A stretch of DNA of 64,000 nucleotides from Limisoma sp963601185 (GCA_963601185.1 CAVCEE010000014.1:1-64000); one strand, 5' to 3'; shown: positions 34,565 through 45,127, counted from the first letter of the stretch. The notes: a model not told the origin generated them from the sequence alone. Numbers and translations are program-made.

Positions 34565-36124
34565 CTATTTCTGCTGTTGTTCCAAGTCAACCATATTCTT
34601 ATTGTAACGGATAAGAATCGCCAACGAGTCGGATGGGAACAGGTCATTGGCCTTTTTGTAGTAGTCAAGAGCCAGTTGATAATCGAAGATTTCCATCTGG
34701 GCATCGCCGGCTGCTTTCCAGCCCCAACTTGCCTGCTGCAGTTTTTTGTTCAACCGCTCAGCAAAGTTCTGCGACAAATTAAACGCATAGTCGCTATATT
34801 GTGCATCAAAACTCTGTTCCGTAGATTCGATGTTCTTCAAGAGTGACTTGGCGAAACAGAGAGATTCGTAGTCACCAAGTTCTGTCACTTCCGCCAGACT
34901 GTCACACACTTCACATTCCTCCTTATACAGGCTATATAAATCTTCGTTGTATTCGTTATAAGAGGCTTCGCTTTCTGCCTTCATCTTGTTCCTCTTATGC
35001 ACATAGATGCCTACGCACACCAATGCCAAAACTGCGACAACCGCCAATGCTATCACGGCAATCTTCTTCTTGCCTACCATTCGCTTTTTTTCGTTGACTA
35101 CGTGAGTCAGCCGCTTCGTGCCATCGGCAGTTATAGGTTTGGTCGGAATCCTATCGTCAGGAGTCACTATTGGTGTTGGTGCTACTTCCTCTACACAACC
35201 GCCGGCTTTCAGGTTGATTTCCTTCAGGAACTGGTTCACGGTCGGTGTCCGGTCAGCCTTGTTGTAGGCCATTGCACTGCCGATTGCCATCCTTGTTGCA
35301 TCACTCACTCCTCCCGGCAAAGCACGGTTAATCGTGTCAGCCTGCACCTCGGTTGCAATAATCGGGTCGCGTCCCACAAGCATATAGTAGAGCAACGCAC
35401 CGAGGGCATAAACATCGGCTTGCGGCGAAAATGTCGGCAATCCGCTGTATTGCTCCACCGGGGCGTAACCGTCGCTGCAACCCTGCATACGGATGGTCGA
35501 CGTAGGCTTGCCTTTTTCATCGAAATGTTTCGCCAATCCGAAGTCAATCAGCACCGGCATGCGGTGGCCGGTGTGATAGTCGATGCGGAACATAACATTG
35601 TCGGGCTTGATGTCTAGGTGGTTGATTCGGTGCTCGTGAAGGAATGCCATAGCCTCGGCTATAGGAGTCTCAATATCGATGGCTTCCTGCTCCGTGAGTT
35701 TGCCCTTATCGCGCACAAGGTCGCGAAGCGAACCGCCGTTGAGGTATTCCATCACATAGTAGACAGTATTGTTGGCCTCAAACACCTCGTTCACTGGCAC
35801 CACATTGGAATTCTTGCCGCTGATGTCGCCCAGACGGCGAGCCTCCGAGAGGAAATCGCCACGGCTTTCTTCCACCTTTGCCCTTGCCGGATTGGCGTAA
35901 GTGACGCGACCGTCGGCACCACGCTCGCAGGCATCTTTCATAAAATGCTCCTTGATGGTGAAATAGGTAAAAATCGGCACCTTGTCGAATACCACAGTCG
36001 TAGAAACCTTATAAGTTATGCCAAATCCGCCCTGTCCGAGTACCTGCTCTATACGGTAGTCGTACTTTGGACTCCTGATGATAGTCCCCACAGCAAGGGT
36101 TTGCTGAAATTCACTTGAAGCCAT
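34565..36124 (-). CDS. Transmembrane Ser/Thr protein kinase
   Basis: 519 residues. The kinase domain (about 18-300) has the Gly-loop VLGQGGFGITYK, the catalytic loop HLDIKPDN in place of HRD (Leu for Arg, a non-RD kinase), and DFG as LIDFGLAKHF. One transmembrane helix (about 355-378) divides it from an extracytoplasmic 140-residue tail with a TPR-like end (DAQMEIFDYQLALDYYKKANDL). The topology resembles bacterial PknB-type receptors, but without PASTA domains. No phosphatase or substrate gene lies next to it. Convergent with fcl, and separated from rpoC downstream by its own promoter region. Confidence 0.88.
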   Translation of the reverse strand: MASSEFQQTLAVGTIIRSPKYDYRIEQVLGQGGFGITYKVSTTVVFDKVPIFTYFTIKEHFMKDACERGADGRVTYANPARAKVEESRGDFLSEARRLGDISGKNSNVVPVNEVFEANNTVYYVMEYLNGGSLRDLVRDKGKLTEQEAIDIETPIAEAMAFLHEHRINHLDIKPDNVMFRIDYHTGHRMPVLIDFGLAKHFDEKGKPTSTIRMQGCSDGYAPVEQYSGLPTFSPQADVYALGALLYYMLVGRDPIIATEVQADTINRALPGGVSDATRMAIGSAMAYNKADRTPTVNQFLKEINLKAGGCVEEVAPTPIVTPDDRIPTKPITADGTKRLTHVVNEKKRMVGKKKIAVIALAVVAVLALVCVGIYVHKRNKMKAESEASYNEYNEDLYSLYKEECEVCDSLAEVTELGDYESLCFAKSLLKNIESTEQSFDAQYSDYAFNLSQNFAERLNKKLQQASWGWKAAGDAQMEIFDYQLALDYYKKANDLFPSDSLAILIRYNKNMVDLEQQQK

Positions 36125-36162
36125 ACAAATAGAATGTTATTGTCCAAATCTGCAATATCTGT

Positions 36163-36170
36163 CAAATATA
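36163..36170 (-). promoter_or_regulatory. -7 box of the kinase gene
   Basis: Minus-strand TATATTTG, a perfect TAnnTTTG, 39 bases before the ATG. No -33 match at normal spacing. The 344-base gap 36125-36468 contains this box, the rpoC terminator and otherwise AT-rich sequence without a gene. Confidence 0.5.
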
Positions 36171-36393
36171 GCAATTTCCGCCGACTCGCCGGCACTTTTA
36201 GCCAGCAAAAGTTCAAACCTCAACGAGTTTTCATATAATGAATAGTCCTTTTTTTCTGCGTTATTGATTTGCCGACCATTTTGCCGGCATAGTCACCAAT
36301 ACAATCCTATAAAATTTCAAGTATATTTCACAAGAATAGCAGTGGCTTGTCAAATTTTATGATTTTCAGCCAAACGGCAAACGGTTCTTTTCA

Positions 36394-36436
36394 AATAAAA
36401 AGCAAGGCATCCCGACGGAACTCCGCAAGGATGCCT
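36394..36436 (-). terminator. Terminator at the end of the rpoBC operon
   Basis: The stem pairs 36405-36412 with 36429-36436 (8 bp, 16-base loop) and is followed on the minus strand by TTGCTTTTTATTTG. It lies 33 bases after the rpoC stop. Confidence 0.75.
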
Positions 36437-36468
36437 CTATAGTCAGTTTCAATAAATTTCGCTACTGC

Positions 36469-39400
36469 TTACTTGTTTGATTCTTCAGCACGCTTGATTT
36501 TGGCAGCGTCTTCAGCCGCTTCAGCCTCAAGACGGGCGTCAAGACTCTTGTCGAGGTATTCAAAGTCTTCCTTGCTACCCACAACAAGCGAGTTGTACTC
36601 GCGCAAACCTGTACCGGCAGGGATCAAGTGACCGCAAATCACGTTCTCCTTCATACCCTCGAGGTAGTCGGTCTTGCCGTTGATCGCGGCTTCGTTGAGC
36701 ACCTTGGTTGTTTCCTGGAAGGACGCAGCCGACATAAAGCTTGAAGTCTGGAGAGCGGCACGCGTGATACCCTGAAGCATCTGGTCGGATGTAGCAGGCA
36801 CGGCATCGCGCACTTCCACGAGTTTCAAGTCCTTGCGCTTCAAGGCCGAGTTCTCGTCGCGGAGCTTGCGGGCCGTGATAATCTGACCGGCCTTAACGCT
36901 TGTAGAGTCGCCGGCATCGGTAACCACCTTCTTGCCCCAGATACGGTCGTTCTCGTCCATAAAGTCGCGCTTGTCGACAATCTGTTGCTCAAGGAAGCGA
37001 GTGTCACCCGGATCAAGGATAGACACCTTACGCATCATCTGACGGACGATAACCTCAAAGTGCTTGTCGTTGATCTTCACACCCTGCATACGATAGACGT
37101 CCTGAACCTCGTTGACGATGTATTCCTGAACGGCTGTCGGACCCTTGATGTTAAGGATGTCGGACGGAGTGATAGCACCGTCGGACAGAGGAGTACCGGC
37201 GCGCACATAGTCGTTTTCCTGTACCAGGATTTGCTTCGACAACGGCACGAGATACTTCTTCTCCTCGCCAAGTTTCGATGTCACGCTGATTTCGCGGTTA
37301 CCGCGCTTAATCTTGCCGAACGTAACCTCACCATCGATTTCAGAAACGATGGCTGGGTTAGACGGGTTGCGCGCCTCGAAGAGTTCGGTGACACGTGGAA
37401 GACCACCGGTGATGTCACCAGCGTTACCGGAAGCACGCGGAGTCTTCATAAACACTTGACCGACCTTCACTTCATCGCCGTCCTCAATCATAAGGTGGGC
37501 GTTGACAGGGAATGAATATGTCTTGAGCACCTGACCGTTCTTGTCCAAGATTTGCACCTCAGGCACTTTTGTACGGTCTTTCGACTCGATGATGATCTTT
37601 TCGTGGAGACCTGACGTTTCGTCGGTTTCCTTGCGGTAGGTCACACCTTCAATCACATTTACGAACTGAGCCTTACCGCCAGCCTCACTGACAACGACGG
37701 CGTTGAACGGGTCCCATTCGCAGATTACGTCGCCCTTCTTCACGGTTTCTCCGTTCTTCTTGTAGAGTTTCGAACCGTAAGGGATGTTGGTGTTGGTAAG
37801 CACAATGCCTGTGTTGGCGTCAACGATGCGCATTTCAGCCAAACGGCCTACAACGACTTCGCATTCTTCGGTCTTGACCGTGCGGAGTTCCTCGATTTCG
37901 AGCACACCGTCGTAGCGTGACGTTACAGAAGAAACGGCTGCAATGTTGGAAGCCACACCACCGACGTGGAACGTACGAAGTGTCAACTGCGTACCCGGCT
38001 CACCGATTGACTGTGCAGCAATCACGCCGACAGCCTCACCCTTCTGAACCATACGGTTGGTCGACAAGTTGCGACCGTAGCACTTTGCACAGACACCTTT
38101 CTTCGATTCGCAGGTAAGCACCGAACGTACTTCAACCGACTCAATCGGAGATTTCTCGATGCGCTCTGCTGCCTCGTCGTTGATTTCCTCGCCGCTGGCA
38201 ACGATGATGTCGCCGGTAAGGGGATCAACCACATCGTGAACCGACACACGACCGAGGATGCGCTCGCTCAGGGTTGCCACAACGTCTTCGTTGTTTTTCA
38301 ACTCCGTGCAGACAAGTCCGCGGAGAGTGCCGCAGTCTTCCTCTGTGATGATCACATCGTGAGCCACGTCAACCAAACGACGGGTAAGGTAACCAGCGTC
38401 GGCTGTTTTCAATGCCGTATCGGCAAGACCCTTACGGGCACCGTGGGTAGAGATGAAGTACTCCAACACTGAAAGGCCTTCCTTAAAGTTAGCCAAGATA
38501 GGGTTCTCGATAATCTGACCGCCCTCAGCACCACTCTTCTGCGGTTTTGCCATAAGACCACGCATACCTGCCAACTGACGAATCTGGTCCTTAGAACCAC
38601 GGGCACCTGAGTCAAGCATCATGAAAATTGGGTTGAAGCCCTGGTTGGCAGCCGTAAGTTGCTTCATCAATGTGCTTGTCAAGCGGGAGTTGACATGCGT
38701 CCAAATATCGATAATCTGGTTATAGCGTTCGTTATTGGTGATGAAACCCATATTGTAGTTGTTCATCACTTCTTCAACCTGCTCGTAACCTTCCTGTACG
38801 TATTCCTCTTTTTCCGGTGGAATCAACACGTCACCCAAGTTGAACGACAAACCGCCCTTGAATGCCATGTAGTAACCGAGGTTCTTGATGTCATCAAGGA
38901 ACTGTGCCGAACGAACGACACCGCAACGCTTGATGACAGCACCGATGATGTCGCGGAGAGATTTCTTTGAGATCAACGTATTGACATAGCCCATCTCCTT
39001 AGGCACATACTGGTTGAAGAGCAAACGACCTACGGATGTCTCCTTGACCATAGTCTTCACAAGGTTGCCGTTCTCGTCGAGATCGTCGACAATCACAGAT
39101 ATGATAGCGTGAAGCGTACACTTGCCTTCGTTGTAGGCAATCTGAGCCTCTTCAGGTCCGTAGAACACGAGACCTTCGCCCTTGTCGCCCTTGCGGAGTT
39201 TGGTGATGTAGTAAAGACCGAGCACCATATCCTGCGACGGCACGGTGATAGGTGCGCCATTAGCAGGGTTAAGGATGTTGTGGGCACCGAGCATAAGCAT
39301 CTGCGCCTCGAGCACTGCCTCGTTACCAAGTGGCAAGTGGACTGCCATCTGGTCACCGTCGAAGTCGGCGTTGAATGCCGTACATGCCAACGGGTGCAAC

Positions 39401-40791
39401 TGAATTGCCTTACCCTCAATCATGCGTGGCTGGAATGCCTGGATACCAAGGCGGTGAAGTGTTGGGGCACGGTTAAGGAGCACTGGGTGACCCTTCATTA
39501 CGTATTCAAGGATGTCCCAAACAATCGGTTCCTTGCGGTCTACTATCTTCTTTGCACTCTTCACCGTCTTTACGATGCCGCGCTCAATGAGTTTGCGGAT
39601 TACAAACGGTTTGAAGAGTTCGGCTGCCATATCCTTTGGCAAGCCGCATTCGTGCATCTTGAGTTCCGGACCTACGACGATAACCGAACGTGCTGAATAG
39701 TCGACACGCTTACCGAGCAAGTTTTGACGGAAACGACCTTGTTTACCTTTCAAACTGTCGGAGAGTGACTTCAACGGACGGTTGCTTTCGGTCTTCACAA
39801 CGCTCGACTTGCGCGAGTTGTCGAGCAATGAGTCAACGGCCTCCTGAAGCATACGCTTCTCGTTGCGGAGAATCACTTCTGGAGCCTTGATCTCAATCAG
39901 GCGTTTCAAGCGGTTGTTACGGATGATTACGCGGCGGTAGAGGTCGTTCAAGTCGCTGGTAGCGAAACGGCCACCATCGAGAGGAACGAGCGGACGCAAC
40001 TCAGGAGGAGTGACAGGCACAACCTTGAGAATCATCCATTCTGGCTTGTTTACGCCCTTTGACGCGCGGAACGACTCAACAACCTGAAGGCGCTTCAATG
40101 CCTCAGTCTTGCGCTGTTGAGAAGAGTCGGTGTCAGCGCGGTGGCGCAATTCATACGACAAACCGTCGAGGTCTACGTCCTTCAAGAGGTCGTAGATTGC
40201 ATCGGCACCCATCTTGCAGATAAACTTGTTGGGATCGGTGTCCTCAAGCATTGAGTTCTCGCGTGGGAGTTTGTCCATGATTTCGAGGTACTCGTCCTCA
40301 GAGAGAAGGTCGAGACGGTCGAGGTCTTCGTGACCTTCAAGTTCCTTGGCAGCACCTGCTTGGATTACTATGTAGCGCTCGTAGTAGATTACAGAGTCGA
40401 GTTTCTTCGACGGCAAGCCGAGAAGATAGCCGATTTTGTTAGGCAACGAGCGGAAATACCAAATGTGGGCAACAGGAACGACCAAAGAGATATGGCCTGT
40501 GCGCTCGCGGCGCACTTTCTTCTCTGTAACTTCCACACCGCAACGGTCGCAGACGATACCCTTGTAACGGATGCGTTTGTACTTTCCGCAGTGGCACTCG
40601 TAGTCCTTTACCGGACCGAAAATGCGCTCGCAGAACAAACCGTCGCGTTCTGGTTTGTAAGTTCGATAGTTGATTGTCTCAGGCTTGAGCACCTCGCCAT
40701 AGGATCTCTCAAGGATTTCCTCAGGAGAAGCAAGCCCAATCGTAATCTTCGAAAAGTTACTTTTTATTCTATTGTCTTTATTGAATGCCAT
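36469..40791 (-). CDS. rpoC: RNA polymerase beta' subunit
   Basis: 1440 residues. The N-terminal zinc ribbon (CHCGKYKRIRYKGIVCDRCG), the active-site Mg-binding NADFDGDQMAVHLPL, the second zinc site region (CESKKGVCAKCYGRNL) and the trigger-loop stretch MRGLMAKPQKSGAEGG are visible. It ends with a charged helical tail. It catalyses RNA synthesis with RpoB, whose gene ends 14 bases upstream. Confidence 0.98.
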   Translation of the reverse strand: MAFNKDNRIKSNFSKITIGLASPEEILERSYGEVLKPETINYRTYKPERDGLFCERIFGPVKDYECHCGKYKRIRYKGIVCDRCGVEVTEKKVRRERTGHISLVVPVAHIWYFRSLPNKIGYLLGLPSKKLDSVIYYERYIVIQAGAAKELEGHEDLDRLDLLSEDEYLEIMDKLPRENSMLEDTDPNKFICKMGADAIYDLLKDVDLDGLSYELRHRADTDSSQQRKTEALKRLQVVESFRASKGVNKPEWMILKVVPVTPPELRPLVPLDGGRFATSDLNDLYRRVIIRNNRLKRLIEIKAPEVILRNEKRMLQEAVDSLLDNSRKSSVVKTESNRPLKSLSDSLKGKQGRFRQNLLGKRVDYSARSVIVVGPELKMHECGLPKDMAAELFKPFVIRKLIERGIVKTVKSAKKIVDRKEPIVWDILEYVMKGHPVLLNRAPTLHRLGIQAFQPRMIEGKAIQLHPLACTAFNADFDGDQMAVHLPLGNEAVLEAQMLMLGAHNILNPANGAPITVPSQDMVLGLYYITKLRKGDKGEGLVFYGPEEAQIAYNEGKCTLHAIISVIVDDLDENGNLVKTMVKETSVGRLLFNQYVPKEMGYVNTLISKKSLRDIIGAVIKRCGVVRSAQFLDDIKNLGYYMAFKGGLSFNLGDVLIPPEKEEYVQEGYEQVEEVMNNYNMGFITNNERYNQIIDIWTHVNSRLTSTLMKQLTAANQGFNPIFMMLDSGARGSKDQIRQLAGMRGLMAKPQKSGAEGGQIIENPILANFKEGLSVLEYFISTHGARKGLADTALKTADAGYLTRRLVDVAHDVIITEEDCGTLRGLVCTELKNNEDVVATLSERILGRVSVHDVVDPLTGDIIVASGEEINDEAAERIEKSPIESVEVRSVLTCESKKGVCAKCYGRNLSTNRMVQKGEAVGVIAAQSIGEPGTQLTLRTFHVGGVASNIAAVSSVTSRYDGVLEIEELRTVKTEECEVVVGRLAEMRIVDANTGIVLTNTNIPYGSKLYKKNGETVKKGDVICEWDPFNAVVVSEAGGKAQFVNVIEGVTYRKETDETSGLHEKIIIESKDRTKVPEVQILDKNGQVLKTYSFPVNAHLMIEDGDEVKVGQVFMKTPRASGNAGDITGGLPRVTELFEARNPSNPAIVSEIDGEVTFGKIKRGNREISVTSKLGEEKKYLVPLSKQILVQENDYVRAGTPLSDGAITPSDILNIKGPTAVQEYIVNEVQDVYRMQGVKINDKHFEVIVRQMMRKVSILDPGDTRFLEQQIVDKRDFMDENDRIWGKKVVTDAGDSTSVKAGQIITARKLRDENSALKRKDLKLVEVRDAVPATSDQMLQGITRAALQTSSFMSAASFQETTKVLNEAAINGKTDYLEGMKENVICGHLIPAGTGLREYNSLVVGSKEDFEYLDKSLDARLEAEAAEDAAKIKRAEESNK

Positions 40792-40805
40792 ATTCTAATG
40801 TCGTT

Positions 40806-43800
40806 TTATTCCATGTTAATGCTAAGACCAAGACCACGGAGCTCGTGCAGGAGCACGTTCAATGATTCAGGGATACCCGGAGTAGGCATTGGCTCGCCCT
40901 TGACGATTGCCTCGTATGCCTTGCTGCGGCCCACCACGTCGTCACTCTTGATGGTAAGGATTTCCTGAAGTACATGGGATGCGCCGAATGCCTCGAGCGC
41001 CCAAACCTCCATTTCTCCGAAACGCTGACCACCGAACTGTGCTTTACCACCGAGCGGCTGTTGCGTAATCAATGAGTACGGGCCGATGCTACGTGCGTGC
41101 ATCTTGTCTTCAACCATGTGACCGAGTTTCAGCATGTAGATGACACCTACGGTTGCAGGCTGGTCGAAACGCTCACCTGTGCCACCGTCGTAGAGGTAGG
41201 TCTTACCATAGCGTGGCACACCTGCCTTGTCAGTCCATGCGTTGAGGTCGTCGAGACTTGCACCGTCGAAGATAGGCGTTGCAAACTTCTCGCCGAGTTC
41301 GCGACCAGCCCATCCGAGCACGGTCTCGAAAATCTGACCCAAGTTCATACGAGAAGGCACACCCAGCGGGTTAAGCACGATGTCGACCGGAGTACCGTCG
41401 GCAAGGAACGGCATATCCTCTTGACGGACTACGCGCGACACGATACCCTTGTTACCGTGACGACCTGCCATCTTGTCGCCGACACCAATCTTACGCTTCT
41501 TAGCCACATAAACCTTGGCAAGCTGCATGATGCCTGAAGGAAGTTCGTCGCCAATCGACACGTCGAATTTCTTGCGACGCAATTCTGCATCGATTTCCTT
41601 CGACTTGCGGAGATAGTTGACGATAGTGGCGTGGATCATATCGTTCTTGTGAGCGTCGCTGGTCCACTTGCTGAGGTTGATTGTGTCATATTCTTCAATG
41701 CCCTTGAGGTATTCTGCCGTAAATTTAGCACCCTTAGGGATAACCTCTGTGCCGAGGAAGTCCTTCACGCCCTGCGAAGTCTTGCCTTCGGTAAGGGTGA
41801 TGAGCTTCTCAATCAAGCGAGCCTTGAGTTCTGCCTGACGCAACTCGAATTCCTCGTCAATCTGCTGAAGTTCGAGATTGGCTGCTTTGCCTTTCTTCTT
41901 CTGAGCCTTTGCGTAGAGGTTAGTCTTGACAATAACACCCTTCAGCGAAGGAGAAGCCTTGAGCGAAGCGTCCTTCACATCGCCGGCCTTGTCGCCGAAG
42001 ATGGCGCGGAGGAGTTTTTCCTCTGGCGTCGGGTCGCTCTCTCCCTTAGGAGTGATTTTACCAATAAGGATGTCGCCAGGAACGACGTGCGCACCTACAC
42101 GGATGATGCCGCGCTCGTCGAGGTCCTTGGTTGCGTCTTCGCTTACATTAGGAATATCTGATGTGAGTTCCTCCATACCGCGTTTTGTTTCGCGCACCTC
42201 AAGAGAGTATTCGCTGACGTGGACAGAGGTAAGGATGTCTTCGCGCACCATACGTTCGTTGAGCACGATAGCATCCTCATAGTTGTAACCCTTCCAAGGC
42301 ATAAAGGCAACCTTGAGGTTGCGGCCGAGGGCGAGTTCCCCGTTTTCCGTTGCATAACCTTCAGTAAGAATCATGCCCTTCTCTACACGCTGTCCTTTCT
42401 TGCAGATAGGACGGAGGTCGATAGTGGTGCTCTGGTTGGTCATACGGAACTTCGGTATGATGTATTCTTTTACAGAATCCTGGAAGTTGACAAACTCCTC
42501 GTCAGGCGTGCGGTCGTAGCGGATGCGAATCACGCTGGCATCGACAAACTCGATTACACCGGCGCCTTCTGCCATAACCTGCGTGCGCGAGTCGTGGGCA
42601 AGTTGCTTCTCGATGCCCGTACCTACGATAGGAGCCTCGCTGCGCAACAACGGCACTGCCTGGCGCATCATGTTGGATCCCATCAACGCACGGTTGGCGT
42701 CGTCGTGCTCCAAGAACGGAATCAAGGAAGCCGCGATTGAGGCAATCTGCATAGGCGACACGTCCATAAGTTGCACCTCTTCAGGAGCAACGACAGGGAA
42801 GTCGGCGTCAAGACGTGCCTTGACCTTGTTGCGGATAAACGAACCGTCGTCGTTGAGCGGCGCGTTACCCTGCGCGATAATCTGACCTTCCTCGATTTCG
42901 GCAGTCAAATAAGTGATGTGGCTGTTGTCGAGGTCGACCTTGCTATTTTCAACCTTGCGGTAAGGAGTTTCAATAAATCCGAGATTGTTTATCTTTGCGT
43001 ACACGCACAACGAAGAAATCAAGCCGATGTTAGGACCTTCAGGGGTCTCAATCGGGCAAAGACGTCCGTAGTGGGTGTAGTGCACGTCGCGCACCTCAAA
43101 TCCGGCACGGTCACGCGACAAACCGCCAGGACCGAGGGCCGACATACGGCGTTTGTGGGTGATTTCCGCCAGAGGGTTGGTCTGGTCCATAAACTGCGAC
43201 AGGGCGTTTGTTCCAAAGAATGTGTTGATAACCGAAGAAATAGTCTTCGCGTTAATCAAGTCGATTGGAGTAAACACCTCGTTGTCGCGCACGTTCATGC
43301 GCTCACGGATTGTACGAGCCATACGAGCCAAACCTACACCGAACTGGTTGTAGAGTTGCTCGCCGACGGTGCGTACACGACGGTTCGACAAGTGGTCGAT
43401 ATCGTCGACATCTGACTTGGAGTTGATCAACTCAATCAAGTACTTGATGATGGCGATGATATCCTCGCGGGTCAACACGCGTACCTCGTCCGACACGCCG
43501 AGAGCCAATTTCTTGTTGATGCGGTAACGTCCCACATCGCCCAAGTCGTAACGCTTCTCAGAGAAGAACAGGTTGGTGATAACCTCGCGTGCGCTCGCGT
43601 CATCCGGTGGCTCCGCGTTGCGCAGTTGTCGGTAGATATAGTTGATAGCCTCTTTTTCAGAGTTGCTAGGGTCTTTTTGAAGGGTGTTGAAGATAATCGA
43701 GTAGTCGCTCATATCTACGTCCTCCTTATGCAGAAGGATTGTCTGCAGTCCGGAGTCGAGGATTTCCTGAATGTGCTCTTCTTCGATGATGGTCTCACGA

Positions 43801-44615
43801 TCAATCACTACCTCGTTACGGTCGATAGAAACTACCTCACCGGTATCTTCATCGACAAAGTCTTCAACCCATGTCTTCAGCACACGCGCAGCAAGCTTGC
43901 GGCCGAGACACTTCTTCAGGTTCGTCTTATTTACTTTTACTTCTTCAGCAAGACCAAAGATTTCAATGATGTCCTTGTCACTGTCCAGACCGATGGCACG
44001 CAACAATGTAGTTACCGGCAATTTCTTCTTTCGGTCGATGTAGGCATACATCACATTGTTGATGTCAGTGGCAAACTCTATCCAAGAGCCACGGAACGGA
44101 ATGATACGAGCCGAATACAGTTTCGTGCCGTTGGCGTGGGTGCTCTGTCCGAAGAACACACCTGGCGAACGGTGCAACTGTGATACGACAACACGCTCAG
44201 CACCGTTGATCACAAACGTACCCTTCTCTGTCATATAAGGAATCGGTCCAAGATAAACATCTTGGATTACGGTGTCAAAATCCTCATGGTCGGGATCGGT
44301 GCAGTATAATTTTAGTTTGGCCTTCAAAGGCACACTGTATGTCAAACCGCGCTCAAGACATTCCTCTATCGTATATCTCGGCGGGTCAATGTAATAGTCA
44401 AGGAACTCGAGCACAAAGTTGTTCCTTGTATCTGCAATTGGAAAGTTTTCCGCAAAAACCTTGTACAGTCCCTCGTTCTTTCTCTTCTCCAATGGAGTGT
44501 CGAGCTGAAGGAAATCGTGGAACGACTTCAACTGGATCTCCAGGAAATCAGGGAATGGCAACGGATTCTTTACGGAGGCGAAATTTACGCGTGGTTTTAC
44601 TGTTGAAACTGACAT
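40806..44615 (-). CDS. rpoB: RNA polymerase beta subunit
   Basis: 1269 residues from ATG 44615 (MSVSTVKPRVNF); the in-frame extension to 44654 would overlap the rplL-rpoB hairpin, so it is unlikely. The rifampicin region shows SQFMDQTNPLAEITHKRRMSALGPGGL and the conserved end is AQFGGQRFGEMEVWALEA. Co-transcribed with rplL via a likely attenuator and with rpoC downstream. Confidence 0.97.
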   Translation of the reverse strand: MSVSTVKPRVNFASVKNPLPFPDFLEIQLKSFHDFLQLDTPLEKRKNEGLYKVFAENFPIADTRNNFVLEFLDYYIDPPRYTIEECLERGLTYSVPLKAKLKLYCTDPDHEDFDTVIQDVYLGPIPYMTEKGTFVINGAERVVVSQLHRSPGVFFGQSTHANGTKLYSARIIPFRGSWIEFATDINNVMYAYIDRKKKLPVTTLLRAIGLDSDKDIIEIFGLAEEVKVNKTNLKKCLGRKLAARVLKTWVEDFVDEDTGEVVSIDRNEVVIDRETIIEEEHIQEILDSGLQTILLHKEDVDMSDYSIIFNTLQKDPSNSEKEAINYIYRQLRNAEPPDDASAREVITNLFFSEKRYDLGDVGRYRINKKLALGVSDEVRVLTREDIIAIIKYLIELINSKSDVDDIDHLSNRRVRTVGEQLYNQFGVGLARMARTIRERMNVRDNEVFTPIDLINAKTISSVINTFFGTNALSQFMDQTNPLAEITHKRRMSALGPGGLSRDRAGFEVRDVHYTHYGRLCPIETPEGPNIGLISSLCVYAKINNLGFIETPYRKVENSKVDLDNSHITYLTAEIEEGQIIAQGNAPLNDDGSFIRNKVKARLDADFPVVAPEEVQLMDVSPMQIASIAASLIPFLEHDDANRALMGSNMMRQAVPLLRSEAPIVGTGIEKQLAHDSRTQVMAEGAGVIEFVDASVIRIRYDRTPDEEFVNFQDSVKEYIIPKFRMTNQSTTIDLRPICKKGQRVEKGMILTEGYATENGELALGRNLKVAFMPWKGYNYEDAIVLNERMVREDILTSVHVSEYSLEVRETKRGMEELTSDIPNVSEDATKDLDERGIIRVGAHVVPGDILIGKITPKGESDPTPEEKLLRAIFGDKAGDVKDASLKASPSLKGVIVKTNLYAKAQKKKGKAANLELQQIDEEFELRQAELKARLIEKLITLTEGKTSQGVKDFLGTEVIPKGAKFTAEYLKGIEEYDTINLSKWTSDAHKNDMIHATIVNYLRKSKEIDAELRRKKFDVSIGDELPSGIMQLAKVYVAKKRKIGVGDKMAGRHGNKGIVSRVVRQEDMPFLADGTPVDIVLNPLGVPSRMNLGQIFETVLGWAGRELGEKFATPIFDGASLDDLNAWTDKAGVPRYGKTYLYDGGTGERFDQPATVGVIYMLKLGHMVEDKMHARSIGPYSLITQQPLGGKAQFGGQRFGEMEVWALEAFGASHVLQEILTIKSDDVVGRSKAYEAIVKGEPMPTPGIPESLNVLLHELRGLGLSINME

Positions 44616-44653
44616 AAAAATATTATTAATAGAACCCGAAATTGAAAATAACA

Positions 44654-44694
44654 CAAAAAGGTTAAGAATCGACTTTATAGGGGATTCTTAACCT
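44654..44694 (-). terminator. Attenuator-like hairpin between rplL and rpoB
   Basis: A perfect 12-bp stem (44659-44670 with 44683-44694), 12-base loop, is followed on the minus strand by TTTTTG. An intrinsic partial terminator here would lower rpoBC mRNA relative to rplJL mRNA, as is known for E. coli. rpoB begins 39 bases later and no new promoter was recognised. Confidence 0.75.
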
Positions 44695-44717
44695 ATTTAC
44701 CTGAATTTCAGGCAATA

Positions 44718-45092
44718 TTATTTAAGTTCAACTTCAGCTCCAGCCTCTTCGAGTTGTTTCTTAAGAGCCTCAGCGTCTGCCTTAGCAAGACCTTCCTTGA
44801 TTGTGCTAGGTGCACCGTCAACCAAGTCCTTAGCTTCTTTCAAACCAAGACCACAAGCTTCCTTAACGGCCTTAACAACTTGAAGTTTAGAAGCGCCTGC
44901 GCTCTTCAATACTACGTCGAATGCTGATTTCTCTTCCTCAGCGGCAGCGCCGGCAGCAGGGCCAGCAGCAACAGCTACAGCTGCAGCAGCAGGTTCGATA
45001 CCATATTCTTCTTTCAAAATTTGAGCAAGTTCGTTTACTTCTTTTACTGAGAGGTTAACTAATTGTTCTGCAAAAGCTTTTAAATCTGCCAT
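44718..45092 (-). CDS. rplL: Ribosomal protein L7/L12
   Basis: 124 residues. It has the N-terminal dimer helix, an Ala/Gly-rich hinge (AAAAVAVAAGPAAGAAAEEE), and a C-terminal domain with KSAGASKLQVVKAVKEACGLGLKEAKDLVD that recruits elongation factors. Normal length. It sits 35 bases after rplJ. Confidence 0.97.
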   Translation of the reverse strand: MADLKAFAEQLVNLSVKEVNELAQILKEEYGIEPAAAAVAVAAGPAAGAAAEEEKSAFDVVLKSAGASKLQVVKAVKEACGLGLKEAKDLVDGAPSTIKEGLAKADAEALKKQLEEAGAEVELK

Positions 45093-45127
45093 TTTTGTAT
45101 AATTTTTTATTGTTATTTTTTTGTTTG

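Noticed and set aside
44616..44654. Longer N-terminus of RpoB
   Set aside because: It overlaps the attenuator stem and adds residues not found in RpoB homologues; ATG 44615 is the normal start.
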